DNA of 64,000 bases from Gammaproteobacteria bacterium. Lineage in GTDB: Bacteria; Pseudomonadota; Gammaproteobacteria; HTCC5015. Where the stretch lies: assembly GCA_013817245.1 (NCBI GenBank), contig JACDDA010000001.1, forward strand, positions 310,001 to 374,000. The letters run 5' to 3'. Positions within the stretch are counted from its first letter, which is position 1. Every line of letters starts with the position of its first letter. Under the pieces are notes generated by a model. It had not been told where the DNA came from and did not search any database. It saw nothing but the letters and a program-made list of their open reading frames with translations. Both the position numbers and the translations under genes were made by a program. Shown here one piece after another: positions 37,683 to 47,332 of this stretch.

Positions 37683-38594
37683 TTAAACGTTAAGGTTTTG
37701 AGTGATGGATAGTGATTGTTGACATAAGTAAAGATTGCTGAATTCATCGTAATGGTAGTGCCACAGCAATTCATCTAACGCATTCAGCCGATAGGGCATT
37801 ACGAATTCACCGAGGGTTACAACAGCTTCTGCAAATCTATGCGGTGTTTCTGGGTCACGTTGATTCAAGGTTTCACCAGGAGGGATGAGTGGCGCTATGC
37901 CATGAAACCCAGTAGCAATTGGCACTAGCCAACCCGATGTTTTGCGCTTACTTGTCCAGGTTACCCTGCCTTCATCGTCTATTTCGCTACGATGCTTAAT
38001 GCTTAAATAATCAAGCAATGCATCGAGTGCATCTTGCCCTTGTTGCATAGCTTCTATCATTAGTTCACGACGCTCTATTAATGCATAGCCGGGCATTAGT
38101 TGACGTTTAAGTTTTCGCTCTGATACTTCGTCGTCAATCACATGAAAATCGACGTTGCCGACAGATAATAAATCACCGCCCGCGAATTTTAAACCGCCTA
38201 ATAATTGCAAATTAACTTGTTCTTGTAATTGGTTTTGAGTAAATGGATTGACGCCTTCGCACTCGATAATGAGCGAAACATCCAGATGGCAGCGGGCTTC
38301 TTCAATAAATGCAGAACGATTTCCATCCTTGTCTAATGGGTTGCCCGTGCCAATGATGGAATACACATAGTCGCCACGACCTTTGTAGGTTTGTAAATCA
38401 AGCCAATGGCAAACAACGCCTACTTTTGTGAAAAGTAAATCTTCAAAACCTGCCGTTATCAGTTTTCGCTGGAGTGCATGTACGGCGCCAAGCCATGCGG
38501 TTAATGCAGGAAAACCAATGGTGTAGGGGCTAGACAATGCATTCGCGTTTTGGATATGCAAATGCGGCAATAGCAAAATCCGCTTGATGCTCAT
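37683..38594 (-). CDS. csy2: Type I-F Cascade subunit Cas5f (Csy2)
   Basis: 303 aa. It caps the crRNA 5' handle and forms a heterodimer with Csy1. The N-terminal RILLLPHLHIQNANALSSPYTIGFPALTAWLGA is characteristic. The start overlaps the csy1 stop by 4 bp. It is expected to contact the handle CTTAGAAA deduced from the array. Confidence 0.95.
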   Translation of the reverse strand: MSIKRILLLPHLHIQNANALSSPYTIGFPALTAWLGAVHALQRKLITAGFEDLLFTKVGVVCHWLDLQTYKGRGDYVYSIIGTGNPLDKDGNRSAFIEEARCHLDVSLIIECEGVNPFTQNQLQEQVNLQLLGGLKFAGGDLLSVGNVDFHVIDDEVSERKLKRQLMPGYALIERRELMIEAMQQGQDALDALLDYLSIKHRSEIDDEGRVTWTSKRKTSGWLVPIATGFHGIAPLIPPGETLNQRDPETPHRFAEAVVTLGEFVMPYRLNALDELLWHYHYDEFSNLYLCQQSLSITQNLNV

Positions 38595-39850
38595 AACAAG
38601 CCCTCCTTTTGTTCTTCGATAAGATAATAGACATGCATAAGCTCATCATCATTCAAGGCTAAGGCTTCGTTACCCAGCACTTTTTTATAAGCTAAAATAA
38701 TCCAACGAGCGGCATTCTTTAGAAAAGCTTCTAACGCTTGGCCGTTCTCATCGCGCTCGTTTTGCCAGTGGTTATCAAGAATAATTTTCTGCACTTTTGG
38801 CAAGCTATCAAAGCGTTCGCGCAATGACCACCCCTTTTCATTTGCACGGATCTGCCAAATAATTCGTACTATGTCATCAAAAATACTTAACAGGATTTCA
38901 TCGCGACGAGTTCGCACTTTCAGGTTATTGCGAGAATCAGTTAGGCACTTATGCAATAACTCAAAGTTAGCTTTGAATTGATTAGGCCATAAGCAGTTAC
39001 TAAAAAAGTCTGTATTAGGTAAACGGATTTTTTCTGGCTTTAGGGTGGGTGGTATGCTTTGGAGTAAGTAGGCTTTACCACCGTATTGATTGTTCAGCAC
39101 GCTGATATTTTGAGGTTTTGTACCGCCGTAACCAATCACGCCGAGGTTATAAATGTCGTCAAATCCCGTAATACTAATTTCATTTTTCTTGCGTTGTTCT
39201 TTTGCTTTGGTAATCACATCACCGAAACGCATCTCTTGTATACGGTTACGTAGCACATACATGATGCCCGATGGTGTGAGCACTGAAAGCTGATGATAGT
39301 CATTTAACACTGGAAAGAAGACCTGCTTAATTTTTGAGCTCGTAACGGAAGCGGGATCGCTTTCCTTCATTGCCATTAAGCCTAATCTTAATTCTTCATA
39401 GCTTGCAGTAGGAATACTCAATAAATTTTTGGCAAGCTCTGTTTCTTGCTCAATATGAGAAATTAGCTGTTTTCCATCAGAAAGCTCGATCGTTAAAAAT
39501 TTGTACACATCTAGTGCAGCAGCATTTCCCAATGCATCAAGGTCGGCGCTGACATTGCCACTCCTAATGAACCCGTCTGTGCTGAAAGCGCCATTGGCAA
39601 TAACAGTTGACGTCTTAGAATTTTTATTTTTCCTGCCACTAGGGTGACTAAATGTGCAGGGATGTGATGACATGGAAATTTGTCCTGCTCTTCTAGCGGC
39701 GTCTGGTAACCAGTTATTTATATTAAATTCTTCGTCTGCTTCTAAATGAACGCATTGAACATCATGCTCATCCATACCCTCAGTGATAATTTTCTTAAGG
39801 CTTTTGGTTTTTCTGTCATTTAAAAAATCTTGAATTTTACTATCTAACAT
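38591..39850 (-). CDS. csy1: Type I-F Cascade large subunit Cas8f (Csy1)
   Basis: 419 aa. With Csy2 it recognises the PAM and starts strand separation. Family signatures seen are the YGGTKPQNISVLNNQYGGKAYLLQS region near residue 240 and LPNTDFFSNCLW. It lies 8 bp after cas3 and overlaps csy2, within the single cas1-to-cas6f operon. Confidence 0.95.
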   Translation of the reverse strand: MLDSKIQDFLNDRKTKSLKKIITEGMDEHDVQCVHLEADEEFNINNWLPDAARRAGQISMSSHPCTFSHPSGRKNKNSKTSTVIANGAFSTDGFIRSGNVSADLDALGNAAALDVYKFLTIELSDGKQLISHIEQETELAKNLLSIPTASYEELRLGLMAMKESDPASVTSSKIKQVFFPVLNDYHQLSVLTPSGIMYVLRNRIQEMRFGDVITKAKEQRKKNEISITGFDDIYNLGVIGYGGTKPQNISVLNNQYGGKAYLLQSIPPTLKPEKIRLPNTDFFSNCLWPNQFKANFELLHKCLTDSRNNLKVRTRRDEILLSIFDDIVRIIWQIRANEKGWSLRERFDSLPKVQKIILDNHWQNERDENGQALEAFLKNAARWIILAYKKVLGNEALALNDDELMHVYYLIEEQKEGLL

Positions 39851-39858
39851 ATTTCCTC

Positions 39859-42800
39859 CTATTTAATTTCGGCTAACCCAGTTTGCGGGGAGTAACTAAA
39901 TCTTTTGCTTCCATCTTCATTAACCGGAATTGAAATCTCACCAAATTTTGATGCGGCTTTTTTTACCGTTATACCAAACTTAGTGGCAGTGTGTTTCAAA
40001 ATAATTTCGTAGTCTCGATGTAGCCATAATCTATTTTCTTTGATCGGGTGTAAATGATGACTAATTCCCTGCAATAGCTCGGCTTTGGCGAGGTTACCTT
40101 TTTTATCCTTCTCCATAAAAACATACTTTGTTTCGCGTTCATCCGGGTTAGGCATAAGGTATAAAATATGTGTGGGCCTGCTTGCACGAAATCGATTCAG
40201 TTGTTGGGGTAAAGCGGTAAGCCACCAGCATTGACTCAACCATCCCTCAAGGGCTTCTGGGCCTTTCGCGTTAAATTTTGTCAGTGAATTCGCGATTGCG
40301 ATGTGCTCTAAATCATCAAGGCGATTATGTTGGTCTAATGTTTCTTGACGAGATATTCTCGGTGTTGCATTTATGCGTTCCTGAATAGATTTTTCATCGA
40401 CTAGATCATTCAGCTTATGGCTATTTAATTTCAGTACGCTCGTCTCATATCCCGGATGGCAAAATGCTGGGGTACGATTTTTAAATTCTATATTTAATTG
40501 CTTAAAGCCTTTAAGGTTGTATTGCAGCAAAGCCATATTGCAGCTTGCGGGCTCAACATTGCGATGGCGCAACACCCTGCCTGCCAATTGAATAATTGAA
40601 CGATAAGAGGATGGTTCGACTACTGCCCAATCAAAATCGTGATCGCGCCCTACTTCTTCCACCGGCGTTGCAACTAAAATATAAATAATATTTTTTGTTG
40701 TCGAATTTTTAAGTTGCTGCTTGATGTGCGGATGTTCGAACACGGCATCTGGCTTTTTTCTTTTCAGCACTTCATCCAAATGCTTTTCTTGTACGCTGCG
40801 CATCAACAGCACTTGTTGGCTATGGTAGGCCATCACCCTAACGTCGATATCATCAGGCCAAAGTGCATTCATCAAAAATTCAGTTAATGCTACGCAGGGC
40901 GTGATGTTGGCAACCCGTACTACACCAAACGATACCTGTTTTTTTGTGTTTAGATCTATTTGGTGATTATCGTTGTGCTTTTCAATAATTGACTGTTGTA
41001 CGGTTTGGAAAAAAACATTCTGTAAGTTTTTTTCGTTTACATCGGATGGCAACGTGATAGATGCAATATTTGCTTTACGTTTAACGAGTTGTTGTGAAAG
41101 AGATTTCACGCGCTGTTCAATAAATACATGATGGAAGGCAAAGAAGCTTGCCTCGTTTCTCTCAGTCGCTTGCGATACGATGGTTTCAATTCGTACGCCA
41201 TATTCGTCCACCCAAGCGCAGCCAATTTTTTGATTGACGTCACGGCTTTTGGCAAATAATTGCCAACCTTGTTGGTAGGCGTTGAAATATCCTAGCGCCA
41301 AATCTGGTGGAATGGTGGCAGAAGAAATCATGACTTTACGGCCAAGCATTCCTGCTAGATGCACTAGCCTTCCGATGGCGATTAAATCGCCGCCATCAAA
41401 ATCATCAATTTCATCAATCACCAAATCGGACGACATTAAACGCAAGCATGGCAAAATGTAACGACCGCCACGTTTAGTTTCTGTTGCTGCCATAATATGG
41501 TCGATGGTGCATGCCAATACAGGAGCGTATAAAAATTGCCGATCCTTTTTGGTGATTAAAACAGTCGCCAAGCCTTCTTCTGGAATATTACCATCGTAAT
41601 CAAATTCGCCTTCTAATAAGGTTTCCATAGATTCCGAGCCGAAATCCTCAGCAGAAATTTTTTCATCTTCTTTTTCCTGGTTCGCTTTATGAAGGTCGGC
41701 TACGGCTTTTGAGCCAATTAAAACCGCAAGCTCGGTTTCATCAAGCCCAATGCGTTGGCGGTATTCGTCACCTGTTTGCAAAGTCAGCGTACGCAGGCCA
41801 AGTGCTAAAATATAACGTAACTCATCTGCGGCAGGAGACAAAGCGCGCATAATTTTGGCATTGGCAAAAGTTTTACCGCAGCCTGTGCTGGCCATATTCA
41901 CTGTAAAAAAACCAAAGTTATCATTTTGTTGTTTTGTTATTTCTGCTTCGCGCCATTGAGTAATTTTTGTGACCACTTTATCTTGCCAGCCGTATTCTTT
42001 AGGGCTTTTTTGCATTAAATTCTTAGTTGCGTGGGCGAAGGGTAATTCTTTTTCAAATGCCGGCAACCAATGCACCGTGTTTAATGCTTGCTTGGCAACG
42101 CCATGTAAATGTTCGTCTAATTTTTGTTTGAGTTGTTTTGTTTTTCTATCGGTATTTGCATAAATATTAAGCTGACTCTTCCAATTTTTATCAGCAGGCT
42201 TAGATGAATATAAATGGTCACCCAACATGAGTGATAAGCGAGCGTGATGCAAGACAATACGCCAAACGCCATTTTCTAAAGACTGACCCAGTAAAGGTTG
42301 CTCAGATAGCGCTTTCGCTGCCCATTTCTTTATTTGGCTCAACCATGCAGTAGATTCACTCAAAAGCCCCTGCGGAAAAGTCAGACAATCATTTACATTG
42401 ACTGTGCTGCTTAAATTCTCATAGCCAAAAGTCTGATCTAAGTTTGCAAAAAGATCATGATATCTAGCCAATGGAGCACCATTGAACTGCTTTTGTAGTT
42501 GCGTCGATTTATCTTTATTACTATCGCCTGGCAACGGAAGTCGATGGTGCGTTAATATCAACCAAGCCACCATGCTTGCGAGCGGAGGCAATTTACGTAA
42601 TGGTGTTTTAATTGCATTTTTTGCCAGAGATTGCTTAAGGGATTCCTCGTTTATTTTTCCTTCGACTAAGCGGCTCAACCATTGTTCATCTGTTTCGGCA
42701 CCATTAATAAATGCATGCAACAACAGGCATGAAACCCATTCATGACGAAGTGGATCGCCCAATGCTTTATTCACAGTAAGTTTGCTTATAAAGCATGATG

Positions 42801-43179
42801 AAGCCTTACCCCAGTCATGAAATAACGCTGCAAGTGCCGCACATACTTTAATCAACGGCAAGTAGTGCCAATGACTCTCAAGCATTTTTATTTCATTTTT
42901 TGTGCTATTCACCGGCACTCTACCTATTTCATCAAATTGATTTTTGTTGCCGACCACCCATAAAAATTCACTTCGTGAACGACTGCGTATCCAATGACAC
43001 GAAACGGCCGTACTTTTGCTCGCTGTTTGACGTAGCATTTTTTTTACGGTTTGTAAGCCATCTTCAGTAATGACGGTTTGCCAAGTATTGTCGCCAATAC
43101 GATCTGCAAAAGCGTCGAGTACTCTTCGCGTTTTTTTGAGTGCATTTTTCTGGCATTGGGATACAAAGGTGACCATCAT
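39859..43179 (-). CDS. cas3: Cas2-Cas3 fusion nuclease-helicase (type I-F)
   Basis: 1106 aa. The N-terminal Cas2-like domain (MMVTFVSQCQKNALKKTRRV, to about residue 95) is fused to Cas3, the arrangement unique to type I-F. It is needed both for adaptation, with Cas1, and for target degradation. The HD nuclease motif is at 121-122 (LFHDWGKAS), Walker A STGCGKT at about 431-437, DEID box at 589-592, and helicase motif VI-like QLAGRVLRHRN further on. No truncation or missing key residue is seen. It overlaps cas1 by 4 bp. Confidence 0.97.
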   Translation of the reverse strand: MMVTFVSQCQKNALKKTRRVLDAFADRIGDNTWQTVITEDGLQTVKKMLRQTASKSTAVSCHWIRSRSRSEFLWVVGNKNQFDEIGRVPVNSTKNEIKMLESHWHYLPLIKVCAALAALFHDWGKASSCFISKLTVNKALGDPLRHEWVSCLLLHAFINGAETDEQWLSRLVEGKINEESLKQSLAKNAIKTPLRKLPPLASMVAWLILTHHRLPLPGDSNKDKSTQLQKQFNGAPLARYHDLFANLDQTFGYENLSSTVNVNDCLTFPQGLLSESTAWLSQIKKWAAKALSEQPLLGQSLENGVWRIVLHHARLSLMLGDHLYSSKPADKNWKSQLNIYANTDRKTKQLKQKLDEHLHGVAKQALNTVHWLPAFEKELPFAHATKNLMQKSPKEYGWQDKVVTKITQWREAEITKQQNDNFGFFTVNMASTGCGKTFANAKIMRALSPAADELRYILALGLRTLTLQTGDEYRQRIGLDETELAVLIGSKAVADLHKANQEKEDEKISAEDFGSESMETLLEGEFDYDGNIPEEGLATVLITKKDRQFLYAPVLACTIDHIMAATETKRGGRYILPCLRLMSSDLVIDEIDDFDGGDLIAIGRLVHLAGMLGRKVMISSATIPPDLALGYFNAYQQGWQLFAKSRDVNQKIGCAWVDEYGVRIETIVSQATERNEASFFAFHHVFIEQRVKSLSQQLVKRKANIASITLPSDVNEKNLQNVFFQTVQQSIIEKHNDNHQIDLNTKKQVSFGVVRVANITPCVALTEFLMNALWPDDIDVRVMAYHSQQVLLMRSVQEKHLDEVLKRKKPDAVFEHPHIKQQLKNSTTKNIIYILVATPVEEVGRDHDFDWAVVEPSSYRSIIQLAGRVLRHRNVEPASCNMALLQYNLKGFKQLNIEFKNRTPAFCHPGYETSVLKLNSHKLNDLVDEKSIQERINATPRISRQETLDQHNRLDDLEHIAIANSLTKFNAKGPEALEGWLSQCWWLTALPQQLNRFRASRPTHILYLMPNPDERETKYVFMEKDKKGNLAKAELLQGISHHLHPIKENRLWLHRDYEIILKHTATKFGITVKKAASKFGEISIPVNEDGSKRFSYSPQTGLAEIK

Positions 43180-44195
43180 AATGCTGTTGCCGTTTCGTCA
43201 TCATTTATATCAACAGCGTACTCAATATCTGCTATGGCATTTTCTTCTGGCTTGCCTCGTAGTGCTAATGCTTTAACTTGATCAAACATGAAATCTAATG
43301 CTTTGTGCTGCGCAAACGACAGCAAACACTGTTGACGGAATTCTTGCTCGGTGGCGTTTTCTTTTGCGCAGATGAAAGCCCAAGGTAGAACGATGGCATC
43401 TTTAATCAGATCAGCTATATCGAATACTAAAGCACCGCGCCGCGTTTTGCCGTGCATCACTGCGAATCCATGCGGAATTCCAAGCACCCACAAAGTGCAT
43501 GCGGCTAAACCATAGGCTAAATAATTACCGTGATTTAAAAAAGCATTCGCTTTGTCTATGCCTTCATGTTGGCGCACAAAGTCGGTGTGTTTAGTTCTGT
43601 GGGCAGCGTATTTATAGAGGGTTTTTGTTAGTTGTGCTTCTATAAGTAACGCTTCGTTCACGTTTGTGGCGGAATTTAATCGTTGGCTAAAGTTTTCTAG
43701 TGCCGTTTTAATAGCACTGTCCTCTACATCAAATCCCTCTGCTTTTAGATCGCGGTCTTTTTGCCATACGTGTACTAAATATTCGATGCGCGTTTTTTGT
43801 AATGTTTTGGCTGCAATCAATCGTTGTGCGTCATCAAACCAAAATGATAACCAACCTTGTACATATTGTGTTGGACGATATTCGCTTTGCGGCGTCATCC
43901 ATTCAATTTCGCAGCCCATATATAAAGGTGTACCACCACCACTACAAAAACCAATGAGCACACCTGCTTTTGCTAGCATGCGTACTGCTGCTTGTGTGAT
44001 AGACGTGCCGGCGCCCAACATGACAACCGTCGTGTTGGCAATAGGGATATTCCAATATTGATTTTCGTGTTTAGCCTCTTTTAGATAAAGTACGCGCCCA
44101 TCTTTTTGCATGACGCGACAATGTTCCAAATAATAAAGATTGGCACGCTTGGAGTGCAGTATGGCTTTTAAATCAGAGGGAGAAAAATCATCCAT
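43176..44195 (-). CDS. cas1: CRISPR integrase Cas1 (type I-F)
   Basis: 339 aa. It forms the integrase with Cas2-3 that inserts 32-bp spacers at the leader. Typical for Cas1f are the N-terminal PSDLKAILHSKRANLYYLEHCRVMQ, the MLGAGTSITQAAVRMLAKAGV core and the C-terminal ALVFDIADLIKDAIVLPWAF with conserved acidic residues. First gene of the six-gene cas operon, 112 bp downstream of a small hypothetical gene. Confidence 0.97.
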   Translation of the reverse strand: MDDFSPSDLKAILHSKRANLYYLEHCRVMQKDGRVLYLKEAKHENQYWNIPIANTTVVMLGAGTSITQAAVRMLAKAGVLIGFCSGGGTPLYMGCEIEWMTPQSEYRPTQYVQGWLSFWFDDAQRLIAAKTLQKTRIEYLVHVWQKDRDLKAEGFDVEDSAIKTALENFSQRLNSATNVNEALLIEAQLTKTLYKYAAHRTKHTDFVRQHEGIDKANAFLNHGNYLAYGLAACTLWVLGIPHGFAVMHGKTRRGALVFDIADLIKDAIVLPWAFICAKENATEQEFRQQCLLSFAQHKALDFMFDQVKALALRGKPEENAIADIEYAVDINDDETATAL

Positions 44196-44307
44196 AAAAT
44201 ATTTTATTTTTTATACTCATATAAAATTTTCATTTCATTCTTTGAGAATTTTTTATTTCTTCCATCATCATATCAATGCTTTCCGATTGTCTATTTTCAT
44301 AAATAAC

Positions 44308-44562
44308 CTAATGAGGCTGCTCAAGCGCAGCTTCAAACACTATGCGATAGCATTCTTGGCGCTTCTTTTTAACCTGTTCAAGCCCATATGGTTCAATACC
44401 ACTGGACAGCCCCAGGTAGGTTTCACCCCATATTTCATAGCTGGTGTTATCACTAAACATTAAAATCAATTGTTTTTGAGGTCTAACTTTATCAGCGTTA
44501 CTTTCGCGCACCCCAATTGCGGAAGTAGTTTTTCCCAGCATAACTTCTGGTGATCCACGCAT
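44308..44562 (-). CDS. Small hypothetical protein upstream of cas1
   Basis: 84 aa, with AAAGGA upstream of the ATG. Not recognised. The middle section (LILMFSDNTSYEIWGETY) and the end (CYRIVFEAALEQ) align with the product of the broken gene just upstream, so the two are paralogues. The pattern of short beta strands suggests a small single-domain protein without membrane or signal segments. Position and orientation suggest co-transcription with cas1, but a link to CRISPR immunity is not shown. Confidence 0.65.
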   Translation of the reverse strand: MRGSPEVMLGKTTSAIGVRESNADKVRPQKQLILMFSDNTSYEIWGETYLGLSSGIEPYGLEQVKKKRQECYRIVFEAALEQPH

Positions 44563-44601
44563 GGTTTTTCCTTTATTTAAGAGATTACGTTTTTTATCTA
44601 C

Positions 44602-44859
44602 TCATTTATCATCTAGAACAGGATGTTCAAACACTACTTTCATTCTGTTGCCACCATAATCTTTTGCTTGCTCTCGCGTCATTTGATCGTGAGCGCTGAT
44701 CCTTATTTCGCCTATTTGATTTGCATACAGCTCATAAAATTAGCTGTTTTCCAGTTCCAAAAATATTTGGCAGGATGGATATCCGTCTTGGGTATTTTGT
44801 TTGACGATAATACTTTTTATGGTATGGCCTACTAGTTGTGCAAACTTGCTATCGCTCAT
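44602..44859 (-). pseudogene. Paralogue of the small upstream-of-cas1 gene, broken by a stop
   Basis: A single frame of 85 codons from ATG at 44857-44859 (AATGGAG upstream), with one in-frame TAA at 44740-44742 as codon 40. The two halves read MSDSKFAQLVGHTIKSIIV...FLELENS and FYELYANQIGEIRIS...MKVVFEHPVLDDK. They align with the intact neighbour (SDNTSYEIWGE; YRIVFEA). A single nonsense change with both halves intact implies recent inactivation, or a sequencing error. Reinitiation inside it seems unlikely. Confidence 0.7.
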
Positions 44860-44925
44860 TGTATTTCTCCATTTTCCTTATCTAGACTCTAGCAAGCATC
44901 ACTGCCAAATCCTGTCAGGGGCTTT

Positions 44926-45903
44926 TTAAGTGGCATATATTTTTTCCGCTGCGCGTAGTTTTTCGGCAACGGCGGCTCGCAGATCAGGCGGGCTTATCAC
45001 TTCTACTTCTGCGCCGTATTTCAGGATATCCATTATTAGCTCGGTTGCGTGATGATAAGGTAGATGCAATTCATAACTGCCATCGGCTAACTGTGTGCCT
45101 TTTTGATCGGGGTGCCATTGTTCCTGTGCAACCCAACGCGCTCGATAGGCGTTAAATTTGAGGACTGCCGTGCGCGTTGCTTCGCCCGCAAAGAGGCCAT
45201 AAGCCGTTGCGTAATGTCGGTGAAGTTTTTCAGGAGGGATTTGGTGGGCTGCATGTTGGCTCGCGGTTACTTGCTGAATACCGTCAAGCGCAAAGATTCG
45301 TAATTCATTTGCTGTGTGGCAATAGGCGTCGAGATACCAGTTGTCTCTGTAAAAGACTAGCTGTTGTGGCGAGATAGTGCGTGTTTTCGTTTCATTGTTG
45401 CTCTTGCTGTAATACACAACCTGAAGTTGCTGCTGTTTATTAATGCTATTAATCACGGCTTTATACGCGGCATCATTATAAGTGCGTCGCCCCATGCTTA
45501 AGATATGAATACGTTCGGTGAGATTTTGACTGCCACCGATTTTTTTATTAGCGAGTATTTTTTGTATGCGTTGAACCAGTTTTTGTATGTCTGTATTTAA
45601 CAGACCGGCTTGCACGCGCTCTAATATGAAATGCGCCATAGACAGGCCTTCTAGTTCAGCTTGGCTCATCCATACGCCAGGGAGTTCGTAGTTGTCTTGT
45701 TGTTTTGTGTTGTAATAATAGCCGCCGCGTTCGGTGTTTAATTCTATTGGCGCGCCGAATTTATCACGCAGCTCTTCGTTAACGAGACGATAAGCATGTC
45801 GTTCTGAGCATTCTAGCTCTTCTTGTATCTCATTAAGAGAAACGGGCGTACGGCGTTCTTTGAATAATTGATGCAGCTTATAAATTTTTTCGATACTGCC
45901 CAT
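44926..45903 (-). CDS. WYL-domain transcriptional regulator
   Basis: 325 aa. An N-terminal winged helix-turn-helix (about residues 1-60, RRTPVSLNEIQEELECSERHAYRLVNEEL) is followed by a WYL domain. The WYL signature lies in QLVFYRDNWYLDAYCHTANELRIFALDGI, about residues 175-205, and a C-terminal WCX-like extension follows. WYL proteins bind ligands, probably nucleic acid or nucleotides, and often regulate CRISPR and other defence loci. It is upstream of and co-oriented with the two small genes and the cas operon, so it is a good candidate regulator of the locus; that is inference. Confidence 0.9.
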   Translation of the reverse strand: MGSIEKIYKLHQLFKERRTPVSLNEIQEELECSERHAYRLVNEELRDKFGAPIELNTERGGYYYNTKQQDNYELPGVWMSQAELEGLSMAHFILERVQAGLLNTDIQKLVQRIQKILANKKIGGSQNLTERIHILSMGRRTYNDAAYKAVINSINKQQQLQVVYYSKSNNETKTRTISPQQLVFYRDNWYLDAYCHTANELRIFALDGIQQVTASQHAAHQIPPEKLHRHYATAYGLFAGEATRTAVLKFNAYRARWVAQEQWHPDQKGTQLADGSYELHLPYHHATELIMDILKYGAEVEVISPPDLRAAVAEKLRAAEKIYAT

Positions 45904-45928
45904 GCCAAACGTCCTGTTTTTATAATAT

Positions 45929-45963
45929 TAACGCTAATTACGTTACAGCTAACAACGTACGTT
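45929..45963 (-). promoter_or_regulatory. Palindromes in the WYL-gene promoter region
   Basis: Two dyads 26-60 bp upstream of the WYL start: TAACG-7-CGTTA at 45929-45945 and the perfect 10-bp palindrome AACGTACGTT at 45954-45963. Both share an AACG half-site. A TATTAT hexamer on the minus strand next to the first dyad may be the -10 box. They are candidate operators for autoregulation. Confidence 0.45.
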
Positions 45964-46137
45964 ATTTTACTAGAGGCAGTATAAGGGAGCTTGCTTAACA
46001 AAATAAATTATTTGCTGACCATTGAGCCGAGCAAGAAAACGTTTTATCGGTCAGTATGTGTCATAAAAATGACACTTTGCTGTCAGCAAATAAAAATTGG
46101 ATGATGTTTGTGGGTTGTATTTATTTTTTTATTTCTG

Positions 46138-47310
46138 TCAAGCGTCTATCGACGGCTGCGCAAAATATCGCAACACGATATACCCCAATACTCCTGCTGC
46201 AAATGAACCTACCAACACGCCTAAACGTACCGCGGCGGTGTGCGCTGGATCTGAAAACGCAAGGCTGCCGATAAACAAGCTCATTGTAAAACCAATGCCA
46301 CACAATAAAGCGATGCCGTAAAGTTGTAACCAATTTGCATCTTTGGGTAGTTGTGAAATACCTAATTTAATGGCGGCCCATGAAAAAATAAATATGCCGA
46401 ATTGTTTGCCCAAAAATAAACCGAGCATAATGCCTAATGGAATACTGCTGGTTAATTCTCCAAGTCCCACGTGTTTTAGATCTACGCCAGCATTCACAAA
46501 TGCAAATAAGGGCATAATGCCAAAGGCAACCCACGGCACTAATGAATGCATGAGTTTGCCTGCTATTTTATTACCTTCCGAATCTTTTAATGGAATAGCA
46601 AACCCTAAAATAACGCCGGCTAAGGTTGCGTGTACGCCGGATTTTAATACGCATACCCATAACACGACACCCACCATAATATAAGCTGCGATGCGTGTAA
46701 CTTTGTAAAAATTAAGTATTAATAAAACGCCGCAACATGCGCCCGCAAGTGCTAACGATAACCAAGAAAGATTGTCGGTATAAAACATGGCGATAATAAT
46801 GATGGCGCCTAAATCATCAATCACCGCAAGCAACAACAAAAATGTTTTTAAGGCTACAGGTACCCGTGCTCCTAATAGCGCGACAATGGCTAAAGCAAAC
46901 GCGATATCGGTCGCGGTTGGGATCGCCCATCCATTGATGGCTGTCGCATCGCTTTGGTTAAACCAAACATAAATAAGTGCTGGACATAACATGCCGCCAA
47001 TTGCGCCCATCAACGGTAACGATGCTTGCGACCAATGCGCGAGATGACCTTCGAGAAATTCGTGTTTGATTTCTAGGCTGATAGTTAAAAAGAAAATGGC
47101 CATCAGTCCGTCGTTAATCCACAGGAACAATGGTTTTGCTAGGTGTAAATCACCCAGCCGGATTTCTAGGGGCGTTGTTAATAACGCGTTATATAAAACA
47201 TCCGCGCTGGTATTGCTCATTAATAAGGCGATAACTGCCGCGAACAACAAGACAACGCCACTAGCGGCTTCGAGTCGGAAAAAATTTCCTATGCTTTTTA
47301 CAAATAACAC
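46138..47310 (-). CDS. nhaA: Na+/H+ antiporter NhaA
   Basis: 390 aa with about 12 membrane helices. It exchanges Na+ or Li+ for protons at the inner membrane. The key features AIPTATDIAFALAI and LLLAVIDDLGAIIIIAMFYT, holding the ion-binding aspartate pair, are intact. The likely start is GTG at 47308-47310. Single gene; it marks the return to core chromosome after the CRISPR locus. Confidence 0.96.
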   Translation of the reverse strand: MLFVKSIGNFFRLEAASGVVLLFAAVIALLMSNTSADVLYNALLTTPLEIRLGDLHLAKPLFLWINDGLMAIFFLTISLEIKHEFLEGHLAHWSQASLPLMGAIGGMLCPALIYVWFNQSDATAINGWAIPTATDIAFALAIVALLGARVPVALKTFLLLLAVIDDLGAIIIIAMFYTDNLSWLSLALAGACCGVLLILNFYKVTRIAAYIMVGVVLWVCVLKSGVHATLAGVILGFAIPLKDSEGNKIAGKLMHSLVPWVAFGIMPLFAFVNAGVDLKHVGLGELTSSIPLGIMLGLFLGKQFGIFIFSWAAIKLGISQLPKDANWLQLYGIALLCGIGFTMSLFIGSLAFSDPAHTAAVRLGVLVGSFAAGVLGYIVLRYFAQPSIDA

Positions 47311-47332
47311 ACGATTGCTCTTTCTTAAAAGA

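Noticed and set aside
44616-44628. GAACAGGATGTTC, the same 13-mer as in the candidate sRNA (8257-8269)
   Set aside because: Here it lies in codons of the broken small gene (FEHPVL) without neighbouring GGA hairpins or a terminator; treated as coincidence.
44602-44859. Stop-codon readthrough or an alternative genetic code as explanation for the in-frame TAA, and for the stops at 60981-61655
   Set aside because: TAA, TAG and TGA all end ordinary genes in the window, and the interrupted frames are accessory; simple inactivation is sufficient.
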